Source: Nostoc sp. TCL240-02
Lineage (GTDB): Bacteria; Cyanobacteriota; Cyanobacteriia; Cyanobacteriales; Nostocaceae
Reading direction: 5' to 3'
Assembly (NCBI RefSeq): GCF_013343235.1
Contig: NZ_CP040094.1
Location: forward strand, 7,001,001-7,065,000
Length of the DNA: 64,000 nt
The position numbers and the translations under genes are program-made. Positions 18,818 to 28,208 of the stretch are shown piece by piece (position 1 is the first letter of the stretch; each line of letters begins with the position of its first letter). The notes under the pieces were generated by a model. That model made no database searches, was not told the origin of the DNA, and saw nothing but the letters and a program-made list of their open reading frames with translations.

Positions 18818-19130
18818 GGCTGCTACTGTAACGTCTTTGATAAAGAATTGCTCCCAAATTAGTCACCAAACACGTGATTGCTAGCCACAACAAGATATAA
18901 GTAGGAGCCATCACCACGCCAATCATGAACCAAGTATATACGTGCAGGATCATTACAGAAGCGAAAAAGCTAGCAATTCCAGCAGATTGCCACACTTGAT
19001 GTGATGGGCGACGTAAGGCTACCAGAGCCATTGTTAAAATTGTGACAAGCAAGTTTGCTGGAACGAGAAACGCACAAATACTTATGCAGTTACCACGAGA
19101 GAACTCTACTAAGGTGTTAAAATCGAGCAT
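18795..19130 (-). CDS. Small integral membrane protein, unknown
   Basis: A 111-residue protein with three predicted membrane helices (about residues 21-40, 47-70 and 75-97) and a Ser-rich tail. It contains no family motif that I recognise. It overlaps the end of the GNAT gene by about 20 bases in convergent orientation. Codon use looks ordinary for the window, but there is no strong Shine-Dalgarno. Confidence 0.5.
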   Translation of the reverse strand: MLDFNTLVEFSRGNCISICAFLVPANLLVTILTMALVALRRPSHQVWQSAGIASFFASVMILHVYTWFMIGVVMAPTYILLWLAITCLVTNLGAILYQRRYSSSPSLSNNV

Positions 19131-19332
19131 TAATGTTGTTGGGATAGATGTTAGCTTTTTAAGAACTTAATTTATTTTAAAATAACTAAATTTACATTAA
19201 CAGGTGAGTGAGTAATCACATTGCAAACATAACATAAATTAAAATATTGAGTTGCGTTTTGATACTACTCAATAGTTAGTTAATTGTAAAGATTTTGGAT
19301 AAGTAGGGTGGATGTTTTCCACCCTAGCTGAA

Positions 19333-19734
19333 TTAACCCGGTAAAATCACGGTATCGATAACGTGTACCACGCCATTATCAGCTTCGATATCTGCTGCTA
19401 AAACTGTGGCATTTTTAACTTCAAAACCATCTGAAGAATGAATTTTAATAGGTGAACCTTCCACAGAATTAACCGTGCCGAGTTCTGCCAAATCAGCCTT
19501 TAGCAGCTTTCCGGGAACGACATGATACTTTAAAATCCGCGTTAGCTGGGGAATATTCTGCAACAGAGTTTGGATAGTTCCGGCTGGTAATTTGGCAAAA
19601 GCATCGTCATTGGGTGCAAACACAGTGAACGGGCCAGGACTTTTCAATGTTTCTACTAAACCAGCAGCTTGTACAGCCGCTACTAGTGTTTTGAAAGACT
19701 CAGCCGTAACTGCAATATCAACAATATCAGCCAT
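19333..19734 (-). CDS. Fasciclin (FAS1) domain protein
   Basis: A 133-residue single FAS1 domain. The H1 box [15 protein letters not shown] and the H2 box [12 protein letters not shown] are both present, with YHVVPGKLL between. There is no signal peptide in this frame, so it would be cytoplasmic or exported without one. Cyanobacterial single-FAS1 proteins are common and of uncertain role, with adhesion suggested. It is monocistronic. Confidence 0.92.
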   Translation of the reverse strand: MADIVDIAVTAESFKTLVAAVQAAGLVETLKSPGPFTVFAPNDDAFAKLPAGTIQTLLQNIPQLTRILKYHVVPGKLLKADLAELGTVNSVEGSPIKIHSSDGFEVKNATVLAADIEADNGVVHVIDTVILPG

Positions 19735-19799
19735 ATATGTTACCTAAATTTCTGCAAAATATTTTAAAGGATAATAAACCTATTTGAAGTTTTATTAAA

Positions 19800-20066
19800 T
19801 AGGGAGTGGGGATAAGAGGCAGGGGAGCAGGGGGCAGGGGGCAGGGGGCAGGGGATAGGGGAGGCAGGGGACCGGGGAGGCAGGCGGGGACAAGGAGGAC
19901 AAGGGGGACAAGGGGGAATTATTGAATAAGTCTCTCCCTTGTCTCCCCCTCTTCCTTGTCTACCTTGTCTCTTCTTCATGCCCAATGCCCAATGCCCAAT
20001 GCCCAATGCCCAATGCCCAATTCCCAATTCCCAATGCCCAATTCCCAATTCCCAATTCCCAATGCC
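19800..20066. repeat. Long GC-skewed short-repeat block
   Basis: G-rich runs (GGGGCAGGGGGCAGG, GGACAAGGGGGACAA) to about 19920 are followed by CCCAATG/CCCAATTCC heptamers from 19980 to 20066. The block ends at the trmFO stop. An open frame crosses it but is only repeat sequence. Confidence 0.85.
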
Positions 20067-20068
20067 CA

Positions 20069-21385
20069 TTAATTCTGATTAGCTTTCCAGTTTGCTAGAT
20101 CGGTTAAAGAGCGATCGCGGTAACGTCCATAACGCTCCGGTTTACTTTTGATTTTCATTCCTAAATCAGGAAAAATCCCAAAATTGGGCGGCATTGGTTG
20201 GAAATGCTTCGGCGAAGCGGAACTAATAAATTCCAGTAACGCACCCATCATTGTTGTTGGTGGCAAAACTAAAAGTTCTTTACCCAAAGCTAATCTTGCT
20301 GCATTAATTCCCGCCAAGCACCCACCCGCAGCCGCAGCAGTGTAGCCTTCAGTACCAATCAATTGTCCAGCAGCTAACAATGTCGGACGTTCTTTAAATT
20401 GCAGAGTAGGATGCATTAACTGAGGGGCATTAATAAAAGTGTTGCGGTGCATCACTCCTAACCGCACAAACTCCGCCTTTTCCAAACTGGGAATTAGCTG
20501 AAATATGCGTTTTTGCTCACCCCAACGCAGATTAGTTTGAAATCCTACCATATTCCACAGTTGACCGGCTTTATCTTCTTGTCGCAACTGCACCACAGCA
20601 TAAGGACGTTCTCCGGTGCGAGTATCTGACAATCCTACTGGCTTTAAGGGGCCGTAGCGCATGGTATCTTCCCCACGCTGTGCGAGTTCTTCTATGGGTA
20701 AACACGCTTCAAAAAATTTTGCCGTCTCGCGTTCAAAACCCTTAAGTTCTGTTTGTTCCGCTTTGCAAAGTTCTTCTCTAAAGTGCAAATACTGCTCTTT
20801 ATTCATTGGGCAGTTGAGATAGGCGGCTTCACCTTTGTCATAACGTGAGGCCATAAAAGCAACGTCACGGTTAATCGATTCTCCGACAATAATCGGACTA
20901 GCGGCATCGAAAAAGCTGAGGTATTCCATCCCCGTAAAGCGTTGCAAATCTTCGGCTAAATCGGGACTCGTTAAAGGCCCGGTTGCCAAAACTACAATTC
21001 CTTCGGGAATGGCAGATACTTCACCCCGGCGAAATTCAATTAAAGGATGGCTGGCTAAAGCTTGAGTCAAGTCTTGGCCAAATTGTCCCCTATCGACGGC
21101 TAGCGCCCCACCAGCAGGTACGGCGTGTTCATCAGCTTTGGAAATGACGATAGAACCTAGTTGACGTAATTCTTCGTGCAATAATCCCGCCGCGCGATCG
21201 CTTGCCATTGCCCCAAAGGAATTACTACAGACTAATTCTGCCAAATGTTCTGTATGATGAGCAGGGCTGAAGCGTTTTGGACGCATCTCATGGAGAATTA
21301 CCGATACGCCAGCTTGGGCTATTTGCCAAGCAGCTTCAGTTCCAGCTAGTCCACCTCCAATTACTTGTATCGGTTGTTGTTCCAT
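20069..21385 (-). CDS. trmFO: tRNA (uracil-54-C5)-methyltransferase, folate-dependent
   Basis: A 438-residue FAD enzyme that makes ribothymidine at position 54 of tRNA using methylene-tetrahydrofolate. The FAD motif is [13 protein letters not shown] at the N-terminus. The family motifs [45 protein letters not shown] and [18 protein letters not shown] are all visible. Length is typical. It lies alone with a repeat block downstream. Confidence 0.96.
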   Translation of the reverse strand: MEQQPIQVIGGGLAGTEAAWQIAQAGVSVILHEMRPKRFSPAHHTEHLAELVCSNSFGAMASDRAAGLLHEELRQLGSIVISKADEHAVPAGGALAVDRGQFGQDLTQALASHPLIEFRRGEVSAIPEGIVVLATGPLTSPDLAEDLQRFTGMEYLSFFDAASPIIVGESINRDVAFMASRYDKGEAAYLNCPMNKEQYLHFREELCKAEQTELKGFERETAKFFEACLPIEELAQRGEDTMRYGPLKPVGLSDTRTGERPYAVVQLRQEDKAGQLWNMVGFQTNLRWGEQKRIFQLIPSLEKAEFVRLGVMHRNTFINAPQLMHPTLQFKERPTLLAAGQLIGTEGYTAAAAGGCLAGINAARLALGKELLVLPPTTMMGALLEFISSASPKHFQPMPPNFGIFPDLGMKIKSKPERYGRYRDRSLTDLANWKANQN

Positions 21386-21495
21386 AGTTAAATTTTTAGT
21401 TCCTAATATTATAAGTATTTGTCAGCATCACAGAAGTAAAATTAAATAAAAACACTTAATTCATAACTACTTCTGTAAATACAACAGTATAACAA

Positions 21496-22191
21496 TTACA
21501 AATTATCTGTATCAATTCCCTTTTCTTTGAGTTTAGCTAGCAATTCTTGATAGCGATCGCGCTCTTTTTCTAATTCTTCTAAAGCCGCTTCCTTTGCTTG
21601 ACGTTCTTGTTCCCGCAACTGGTCAATTTCTACAGGACTCAAAAACTTTTGTCCAGAAGGGGAAAAAATTTCCAGCGGATCCGATGTTAGCTGAAAACGG
21701 ATTTCCAAACGCGGACTTACCCAGCCATTCATTTCTTCAATGACTTCAAAACTATCCCCAGAACGAAGTAATCCATTTAAATCATTCTTATCAGGATCGT
21801 AAATATAATATTCTTCCACACCGTAACGCTGGTAAAACTGCAATTTTTTGGTCATTTCTTTGAGGGTGTTACCTGGCGAGAGAATTTCAAATACTACCTG
21901 CGGGGGTATATTATCTTCATCCCACTGTAAATAGGAACCCCGTTTTCCTTTTGGTCTACCAAAGACTACCAGTGTATCAGGTGCTTGTTTAATATTAGGG
22001 CTTCCTTTAACTGGATACCAAAACAAATCTCCGGCAATAAATACATCAGCCGAGGATGCAAATAAGATTTCTAAATTTTCTTTAATTTTGACAATCCATG
22101 CAAATTGTTCTGTATTATCCGCCATTGGTTGCCCGTCACTTTCTGGGTAGATAACTTCGATTGGGGTTTCTGATGTGACTTGTTGTACCAT
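21496..22191 (-). CDS. Uma2-family (DUF820) putative endonuclease
   Basis: A 231-residue protein of the PD-(D/E)XK-fold family that is greatly expanded in cyanobacteria. The core runs from FAWIVKIKENLEILFASSADVFIAGDLF through PDTLVVFGRPKG to PPQVVFEILSPGNT (the Asp...Glu pair of the fold) and EEYYIYDPDKNDL. The C-terminal 45 residues are a charged coiled coil. The biological target is unknown. Next to it lies another PD-(D/E)XK-type gene, broken by insertion sequences. Confidence 0.9.
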   Translation of the reverse strand: MVQQVTSETPIEVIYPESDGQPMADNTEQFAWIVKIKENLEILFASSADVFIAGDLFWYPVKGSPNIKQAPDTLVVFGRPKGKRGSYLQWDEDNIPPQVVFEILSPGNTLKEMTKKLQFYQRYGVEEYYIYDPDKNDLNGLLRSGDSFEVIEEMNGWVSPRLEIRFQLTSDPLEIFSPSGQKFLSPVEIDQLREQERQAKEAALEELEKERDRYQELLAKLKEKGIDTDNL

Positions 22192-22255
22192 TGCTGCACC
22201 TCCAAGTATGGGGTTTCTAGCTGATATTTTTAGTTAAGAAGATACGTAGATGCAT

Positions 22256-22290
22256 TCGCACAGCGTCTCGTAGAGAAGCGGCTTGTAGTC
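22256..22290. repeat. Copy of a dispersed GC-rich repeat (AGCGTCTCGTAGAGA)
   Basis: CAGCGTCTCGTAGAGAAG here recurs with one mismatch at about 30664-30681, and its complement (minus the last three bases) lies in 54359-54377. It is a partial copy. Confidence 0.6.
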
Positions 22291-22815
22291 AGACATAGCT
22301 TGTCTGAACTTATTCATTGAGAGGTATTTGCTGTACTGCTTGCTGGACTTGTGCAACATCCAAATCTAACGCCTGTGATATCTGTTCCACACTTAAACCT
22401 AGTGCTAGCAGTTTAGGTACAGCTTCTAATTTTGCCTCAAAACGACCTTCTTGTTTACCTTCTTGTTTACCTTCTTCTTTGCCTTCTTGTTTAGCTTCTT
22501 GATAAACCCGTGTTTGCTTCAATTCACTTAACCCAAACATCGCCTCTATCTCCTCTCGACTTATGTTAGGCAATTTATAAACTAAGATTGTCTCTATTAA
22601 TTCTAGTAATTGTTTTTGTGGTAGTTGCAAATTTACCGCTTGCTTAGTACGGTTAATTAGAGACCATTTATAAAGTAAATCTTTAAATGGCTAGACGACG
22701 TAGCATAATTCGAGTCATAACGGCATATATGGCAGCTTCACTCATTTCAGTCAGACGTTCATAATCTTTACTCAAACGATGGTATTGGTTAAACCAGCAA
22801 TCATGTTCTTTCTAC

Positions 22816-23981
22816 GGGAGCATCTCACTTTTTAAAGTGGCTCAAACTGACAATAATCCATTGAGGTAAGCACAGCGATGGGCTAGGACTTGAGGCACAT
22901 TTTCTCGTTTCCATTGTGCCCCGGAAATTTTTGTTCGACGGTCAACCTGTTTAACGGCAGATTCAACTGAACCTGAACCAATTGAACAAATTTCTTCAGC
23001 TTGATAATATTCGTAGTTGATAATGCGATTGCGATGCTTATCAAGATAACGGCAAAAGTTTTGTACTTGTTTGCCTTTACAATCTGTAAATAAGGCAATA
23101 GTAGCCTCAACTTGGCCTTTCCATAGTAGATTTTGTGCTTGTTTCAAGCGTTTTTGTGAACCCCCAACTTTGTGGAGGTTTTCTATTAAATGGAACCAAT
23201 CAAGTATTTCTCGACGTTGTGCATCAGGTGCTAATTGGTCAATTATATTCCAAATGCCGTCATGTCCATCACCAATACAAGTGAGTGGGCTAGCCAGTGG
23301 TTGGTCATTAACCCAATCAATCACAATCTGATTATTCTGAAATGAAGTTCCCAAGATTCCGAGATGATGTAAGCTAATTGCTTTATAGCCAAGCCATGCA
23401 CATATTTGACCTTTAGGAGTTCGGACACGGATGTTTCCACCATCGACGCTTAATTCTTCAATTGTCTGTTCTGGTGTTGGCAACTCAAAATTCTGGCGAT
23501 GCACTAATCTCTGTTGACTGCTGTGAGAAACCTCTATGCCCGTAAAATACTTGATGTCTGATGCCGCATCTTCATAGCTGACATTCGCACTTACCCTCAA
23601 ACAACAAGTTTCTAGATATGGACTCAGTTGAGTACTTGGTGCGACTTCTAATTCAATGGCTTGTTTGCTCGTTATTGCTAACTCTCCAAGAATGCTTTTG
23701 AGCCGTCGTTGGTATCCTGCGGTTGTCCCTGTAATCGTTTCGATAAAAAAACCCCTACTTCTGGCATAACATGCTTCTGCATTTGACTCCGCACTGCTTC
23801 TTCAATTGCTGCAAGATTTGTGAGCTTTTCTTTTGACGTATCTTCATACAATATTTTAGCAATCGCCTGAATATGTTTTTGAAGAGCTTGCTTTTGTTCT
23901 GGGGTCATCGGTAAGTAAATACACTCGTCTTACCTATCCTGACTGATTTTCGTCTTCTTTGCAAAAAACTGGGATGCTCCC
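22816..23981 (-). mobile_element. ISKra4-like element (1166 bp) with 8-bp target duplication
   Basis: The ends are inverted: GGGAGCATCTCACTTTTTAAA at 22816 and GGGAGCATCCCAGTTTTTTG read inward from 23981. The direct repeat GTAGAAAG (minus strand) flanks it at 22808-22815 and 23982-23989. It carries one transposase read in two frames. It sits in the 3' part of the IS5-like transposase gene. Confidence 0.88.
22842..23908 (-). CDS. ISKra4-family transposase, probably made by -1 frameshifting
   Basis: The 5' frame (23908-23678) starts MTPEQKQALQKHIQAIAKIL and the 3' frame, open from about 23746 to 22842, continues IETITGTTAGYQRRLKSILG through IEELSVDGGNIRVRTP, WLGYKAISLHHLG, TCIGDGHDGIWNII, EILDWFHLIENLHKVG and IGSGSVESAVKQVDRRTKISG. 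The two overlap at T TTT TTA (23750-23744), a canonical -1 slippery heptamer; slipping there gives one protein of about 355 residues. Catalytic-type Asp and Glu residues are kept. A one-base homopolymer deletion is the alternative. Confidence 0.85.
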
Positions 23982-25361
23982 CTTTCTACTACCCAACGCT
24001 TGGGTAAAACTTCAAACTCTTTATTAGTACGGCGCATGACTTCAACATGAGCTTGAATCATCAACCAAACAGCCAGCGCAAACTTATCACCGTCATAGCC
24101 TGAGTCAACCCAGATGACTTCAACTTTTTCTAATAACTCTGGTCGCTCCTCCAGCAGTTCCATCAAAGCATACGCTGCAAGCACTCTCTCACCAGCATTA
24201 CCCTCACTCACAACCACTTTGAGCAATAGTCCTAGGCTATCAACTATTGTTTGCCGTTTTCTTCCCAAAACTCGCGCTTTCCACCATCAAAGCCGTACAC
24301 ATCCCCCTTTTTTCAGTCGTTTTTACCGACTGACTATCTGCCGCGATCGCTGTTGGTTGTGTTGACCTACCTAGTTTCTCCCTTAGTTTGTCACGTAGTG
24401 TATGGTTTAATTCTTCCCAAATACCGTATTTTTGCCATTTGCGATAATAGCTGTAAACCGTTGAACTTGGTGGAAAGTCTCCTGGTAGCATGTCCCATTG
24501 ACATCCCGTTTTCAACTGATAGTATATTGCGTTGCATACTTCTCTCATATCAGTAGTCCTTGGATGTCCCCCAGATTTAGCTGGTGGGATTAAGGGAGCT
24601 AGAATAGCCCATTCTGAGTCACTCAGGTCGGTAGAATAAACCTTTCGAGTCATTGAACGCTACGTAAATGCACTGTCTCAAAAGTATCTTATCGTTATCA
24701 TTTCATTTGATTAGTCCCCTTTAGATTTACTTTATAAATAGCCTCTTAGTTCTCTTGCGGTAGTAATAGTTGTATCTTCATTTTCAATTACTAATTTTAG
24801 GGTAGCAATACCTATTGGTAGTGATGCAGCTTCGCCTAATTCATCCAAGTAAATTATACTAATACGATTGCTGTTGAAGAATTCGTGGCAATCTTGTCGT
24901 TCACCAGTATCTATACTCCTTCTGGGATAAATCACCACTCCTCGCCAAGAATTTTTAGATTTCTTTTGCCGCAAATAGAGAAATGCTTCCGAAACTAGGC
25001 GCAAATAAATATCTGAATCTGGTTGAAATTGAACTTCAACGAAATAAATTGGATTTGCTTCGTCTTGAGTGGGAAGAAATACACCATCTATTCTAAAGGC
25101 AGTTTGCTTGATTTCAACTGAAGAGAATTGATAGGTATTTGCAGTCTCAGGAGAATTGCCAATTAGTTCAAAGAAGATACTGGGAAATTCTTGATTGAAA
25201 TAGGCGATAAAATATAGTGTCAGTTTTCACTCTGGATGTTGTAGCACAGTTTTTAACTTCAGCAATTTTATAATGTGCTGCTCTCTGATTACAGAAATTA
25301 TCACAGATGAAAACTAGCTATTTGGCAGCTTTATTGTATTTTTTGATCGTAAAATCCATGT

Positions 25362-26132
25362 TTATGGAAATTTGCGATCGCGCACTTCTACAGCATAATC
25401 TTGCACAGCTTTGGTAATCGTCTCCCGCAAGTTGGTGTAAACTTTGGCGAATGGTGGATGCTTTTCGGCAAGTCCAATTACATCTGAGGTAACTAAAACC
25501 TGTCCATCGCAGTGAGTTCCTGCACCGATACCAATTGTCGGAATCGTAAGTTTTTGTGTAATCTGCATTGCCAAATCTGCGGGGATATGCTCTAAAACTA
25601 GAGAAAATACACCTGCTTGTTCAAGAGCGATCGCTTCAAGTAAAATTCTCTCACTCGCTTCTTGAGTTTTCCCTTGTTGTCTTAAACCCAGTTGATGTAC
25701 AGATTGCGGTGTCAAACCTACATGACCCATTACCGGAATTCCAGCTTCTACCAAACGGGCAATCGTTTCTGCGATTGCTGGATAACCACCTTCCAATTTT
25801 ACCGCTTGAGCGCCCGTTTCCTTCAGTATCCGCCCAGCTGAATGCATTGCTTGCTGGAGACTTTCTTGATACGTCAAGAATGGTAAATCTACCACCACTA
25901 ATGCACGTTTAACCCCTCGACGCACAGATTTGGCGTGGTATATCATCTCATCCAAAGTTATCGGCAGTGTTGTTTCATACCCTAGAACTACTGCCATAGA
26001 ATCACCCACGAGGATTAAGTCTACACCAGCTGCATCGATGAGTTGAGCGATCGCATAATCCCAGGCCGTCAATGCCACAATTGAACGTCCCTGTTGTTTC
26101 CATTGAATTAATTGCTGGGTAGTGATTGCCAT
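25362..26132 (-). CDS. panB: 3-methyl-2-oxobutanoate hydroxymethyltransferase
   Basis: A 256-residue TIM-barrel enzyme that makes ketopantoate, the first step of pantothenate synthesis. Motifs: MVVLGY-like [57 protein letters not shown] and [16 protein letters not shown]. The metal-binding Asp residues (DSMAV, DLPF) are present. Length is typical. Short repeats lie upstream between it and the propeller gene. Confidence 0.95.
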   Translation of the reverse strand: MAITTQQLIQWKQQGRSIVALTAWDYAIAQLIDAAGVDLILVGDSMAVVLGYETTLPITLDEMIYHAKSVRRGVKRALVVVDLPFLTYQESLQQAMHSAGRILKETGAQAVKLEGGYPAIAETIARLVEAGIPVMGHVGLTPQSVHQLGLRQQGKTQEASERILLEAIALEQAGVFSLVLEHIPADLAMQITQKLTIPTIGIGAGTHCDGQVLVTSDVIGLAEKHPPFAKVYTNLRETITKAVQDYAVEVRDRKFP

Positions 26133-26136
26133 TTTT

Positions 26137-26247
26137 AATTAGGGGATAGGTGATAGGGGATAGGTTATAGGGAATAAGTGATAGGTGATGTGGGCTATTA
26201 GAAAGAATTCAGTCCCCTGTACCCTGTAACCTGTCCCCTAATCCCTA
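26137..26247. repeat. GGGGATAGGTGATA-type tandem repeats with complementary arm
   Basis: TAGGGGATAGG units (26142-26190) face CCCCTGTACCCTGTAACC units (26213-26240). They fill the spacer between the propeller gene and panB. Confidence 0.75.
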
Positions 26248-27357
26248 CTTAACAGCGCGACTGAAAGCAATATGGGTTTTTGCACTGTCCGCTTTGGGCA
26301 TTAACCAAGCTAGACCTTCACTAGTGCCAATCCATAGTTTATTGCTGATGTCAGGTAAAAGGGCAAGAACCCGACTAGAAGGAAGTCCAGCGACTTCTGC
26401 ATCTAACACAGCGCCTGTATTTGGATTTAATCGTAACAAACCATTGCTAGTTCCAACCCAGACACTACCATCTTTAGCAAAACGTACCGCCGTCACATCA
26501 CGCCCACGCAGGCGAGTCACAGACCTTAACACTGCACCAGTTTTTGGGTCAATGACTAGTAAATTATTCGGCATTCCCGCCCAAATTAAGCCTTCTGGAC
26601 TGATAGCTAAAGCTTGAACAGTCGTCCCTGGTAAATCGGCAATCCGCTTCATAATCGCAGCACTAGCGGTATTTACCCGCACCAATCCATCAAGAGTACC
26701 AACCCACAATTGACCTTCAGCATCTAAAGTTAGGGTATTGGCGCTGACACCAGGCAGATTTTTTACTGTTGTCATAATTAAGCCTTGGTCAGGACTAATT
26801 AGGGCTAAACCGCTATCAGTTCCAGTCCACAAATAACCCCGTTTGTCAAGTAACAGTGACAAAACCCGTTTAGAAGGCAAAAATAAATTCTGTGCGGTGA
26901 TTTCATTCGTGCGAGGGTCTACTCGAACTAGTCCGCCATAACTTCCTACCCACACACGTCCTACTTTGTCTTGGGCTAAAGCACCAATGGCAACATTCGG
27001 TAAGCTAACACGAGAAATAATCTTGCCAGTTTTAGGATCAATCCGCGATAATCCCCGCCAAGAACCTACCCAAAGATTACCTGTAACATCTGCTAGTAAG
27101 TTACCGACACGATAATCAGTTTCTGGCGAATTTTCTTGCACTCCGCGCTCATCGGGCAAGGATTCTACTCGCGGTGGCGGTGCAGAAGCTGGGTAAGCGG
27201 GGGTTAAATCAGATGGTTTAATGTCAGGAGTTTTTTGTGCCCATCCCATACTTGGCACAGCTATCAACCCCAGCAACATAGAAGTAATCAATAAACTAGT
27301 ACGCTTGCAAAACAATACCACGGTGACATTTCCTTTGGAGACATTACCCCTAGCCAT
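26245..27357 (-). CDS. Secreted seven-bladed propeller protein (Reg_prop type)
   Basis: A 370-residue protein with an N-terminal hydrophobic signal (about residues 16-40, probable cut after GWA). Seven repeats follow, each with a core like LWVGSWRGLSRIDPKTG (LWVGS, VWVGS, LWTGT, LWVGT, IWAGM, VWVGT, LWIGT), enough for one closed propeller. Such repeats are usually the sensor part of hybrid kinases, but here no kinase or output domain follows. It may act as a periplasmic binding or scaffold protein. It reads toward panB. Confidence 0.85.
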   Translation of the reverse strand: MARGNVSKGNVTVVLFCKRTSLLITSMLLGLIAVPSMGWAQKTPDIKPSDLTPAYPASAPPPRVESLPDERGVQENSPETDYRVGNLLADVTGNLWVGSWRGLSRIDPKTGKIISRVSLPNVAIGALAQDKVGRVWVGSYGGLVRVDPRTNEITAQNLFLPSKRVLSLLLDKRGYLWTGTDSGLALISPDQGLIMTTVKNLPGVSANTLTLDAEGQLWVGTLDGLVRVNTASAAIMKRIADLPGTTVQALAISPEGLIWAGMPNNLLVIDPKTGAVLRSVTRLRGRDVTAVRFAKDGSVWVGTSNGLLRLNPNTGAVLDAEVAGLPSSRVLALLPDISNKLWIGTSEGLAWLMPKADSAKTHIAFSRAVK

Positions 27358-27437
27358 TACCTAACCTGGCTTTGGGTTAATTTCAGTGTTCCCCTAGCTG
27401 AGATTTTTTAAACGTCATCTGCAATTTTTCTCAAATT

Positions 27438-27483
27438 TTATGGGGATTGGGGATTGGGAATTGAGAATTAGGGATTGGGGATG
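27438..27483. repeat. GGGGATTGGGAATTG short repeats
   Basis: Five or so GGGATTGGG-type units in the upstream region of rbcL. Confidence 0.7.
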
Positions 27484-28099
27484 GGGGAAAGAATTCTTAT
27501 CAATCCTCACTCCTAACTCTTGTACAGACGCGATTAATCGTGTTTCCCGAAAAGCTTCTCTACAGTTATTGATAACACCTTGTAAAGCATTTGTAATAAA
27601 ATGTTAAATCTTTATTTAATAACAAAACTAAATATATAAGTTCAAAACTTTGAAAGAATAACTTATCGAATTCTTGATATATTGTGAAATAAGTTACAAA
27701 TTACGTGGTGTGTGATTTTTTATCTTTAGCTCACCACTCTGCTAAATCTATGTCAAGTAAATTCTTTGGTGGTATCTTTTCCAGCAACGGAGAAGATATA
27801 GGGAGTGTAAAGGCGGGAATGTGTGCCAGCCAGCCCAATCCCCTGAATACCCCGAATTGTAGGGGAATTATCTAAATCAAGCCGCAAAAAGCGGAATTTT
27901 TGGTGAAATTGAGAAGGTTTAGTTGGGTGCGAAAAAGAGGTAAAAAAGAATTTTGATTTGTAGAAAGAGGCAACAGTAGAAGCGCTAGGTCGTGTACCCC
28001 TAGAAGGGGATAACACTGGTGAGGAGGGCTACCACCGCTACCAAAGTGTCCGCCGCAAAAAAAACTGATACTCTTTGCAAAAAAACAACCCCTAACAAA

Positions 28100-28140
28100 A
28101 ATTTTTCCCAATCTTCTCCCCGATGAAGGGGGGAAAAATT
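28100..28140 (+). promoter_or_regulatory. Hairpin in the rbcL 5' leader
   Basis: AATTTTTCCC (28100-28109) pairs with GGGAAAAATT (28131-28140), with further CCCC/GGGG pairing inside. Followed by no T-run, so an mRNA leader element is likelier than a terminator. Confidence 0.45.
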
Positions 28141-28208
28141 GAATGAGGGGAAGTTGCACAAAACGTGATTTGATAATTAACAAGAGTGATTTCAGGGAAG
28201 GATAAAAT

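Larger units (their letters stand above)
22687..24653 (-). pseudogene. IS5-family transposase, frame-disrupted and split
   Basis: The N-terminal part (24653 to 24240) starts MTRKVYSTDLSDSEWAILAP and holds the DUF4096-type domain and the first Asp (AADSQSVKTTEKRG). After a G-run the frame shifts by -1 (DVYGFDGG), as in IS427-group ORFA/ORFB, and shifts again before GRKRQTIVDSLGLLL (24268). The DDE segment IWVDSGYDGD is intact. RWVVER marks the ISKra4 insertion point. Across it, at 22687-22800, the true C-terminus reads WFNQYHRLSKDYERLTEMSE through MLRRLAI in yet another frame. The copy is dead. Confidence 0.8.
22660..24745 (-). mobile_element. IS5-family (IS427/IS1031-like) element, interrupted by an ISKra4-like element
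   Basis: The ends are inverted repeats GAGACCATTTATAAAGTAA at 22660 and its partner GAGGCTATTTATAAAGTAA, read inward from 24745. A 3-bp duplication TTA flanks it (22657-22659, 24746-24748), as in TNA-targeting IS5 subgroups. Without the inner element it is about 910 bp. Its transposase reads minus in several frames. The element lies within the Rpn-type gene. Confidence 0.88.
22310..25230 (-). pseudogene. Rpn/DUF2887-type nuclease gene split by nested insertion sequences
   Basis: The 5' part (25230 to 24746) reads a GTG start, KTDTIFYRLF, EFPSIFFELIG and VEVQFQPDSDIYLRLVSEAFLYLRQ. The 3' part (22659 to 22310) reads INRTKQ through LLELIETILVYK to a Gln/Glu/Gly-rich repeat (KQEGKEEGKQEG) and a helical tail. 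Removing the insertion at 22660-24745 with one TTA copy joins ARE-L-INRTKQ in frame. The 5' part also has a 4-base insertion near 25190-25195 (CAATCAAG for CAAG), so the gene carries two lesions. These PD-(D/E)XK proteins are recombination-promoting nucleases. Confidence 0.85.
27358..28208 (+). promoter_or_regulatory. Long regulatory leader upstream of rbcL
   Basis: An 850-bp region without a supported gene. It contains GGGGATTGG-type repeats (27438-27483), an AT-rich section, and a perfect 10-bp stem AATTTTTCCC/GGGAAAAATT (28100-28140) about 70 bases before rbcL. The Shine-Dalgarno is within AGGGAAGGAT just before the ATG. Two minus-strand open frames cross it but lack good starts and look accidental. 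RbcL leaders in Anabaena are long and regulated, so this role is expected. Confidence 0.6.

Noticed and set aside
19800..20066. CRISPR array
   Set aside because: The units are 7-bp tandem repeats without unique spacers of fixed length. No cas gene is present in the window.
19764..20069. 101-residue minus-strand open frame across the repeat block
   Set aside because: It is only translated short repeats (repeating [14 protein letters not shown] units), with no ribosome-binding site.
27753..28183. Two minus-strand open frames upstream of rbcL
   Set aside because: They overlap each other in different frames, lack good starts, and lie in the rbcL leader. Composition is not protein-like.
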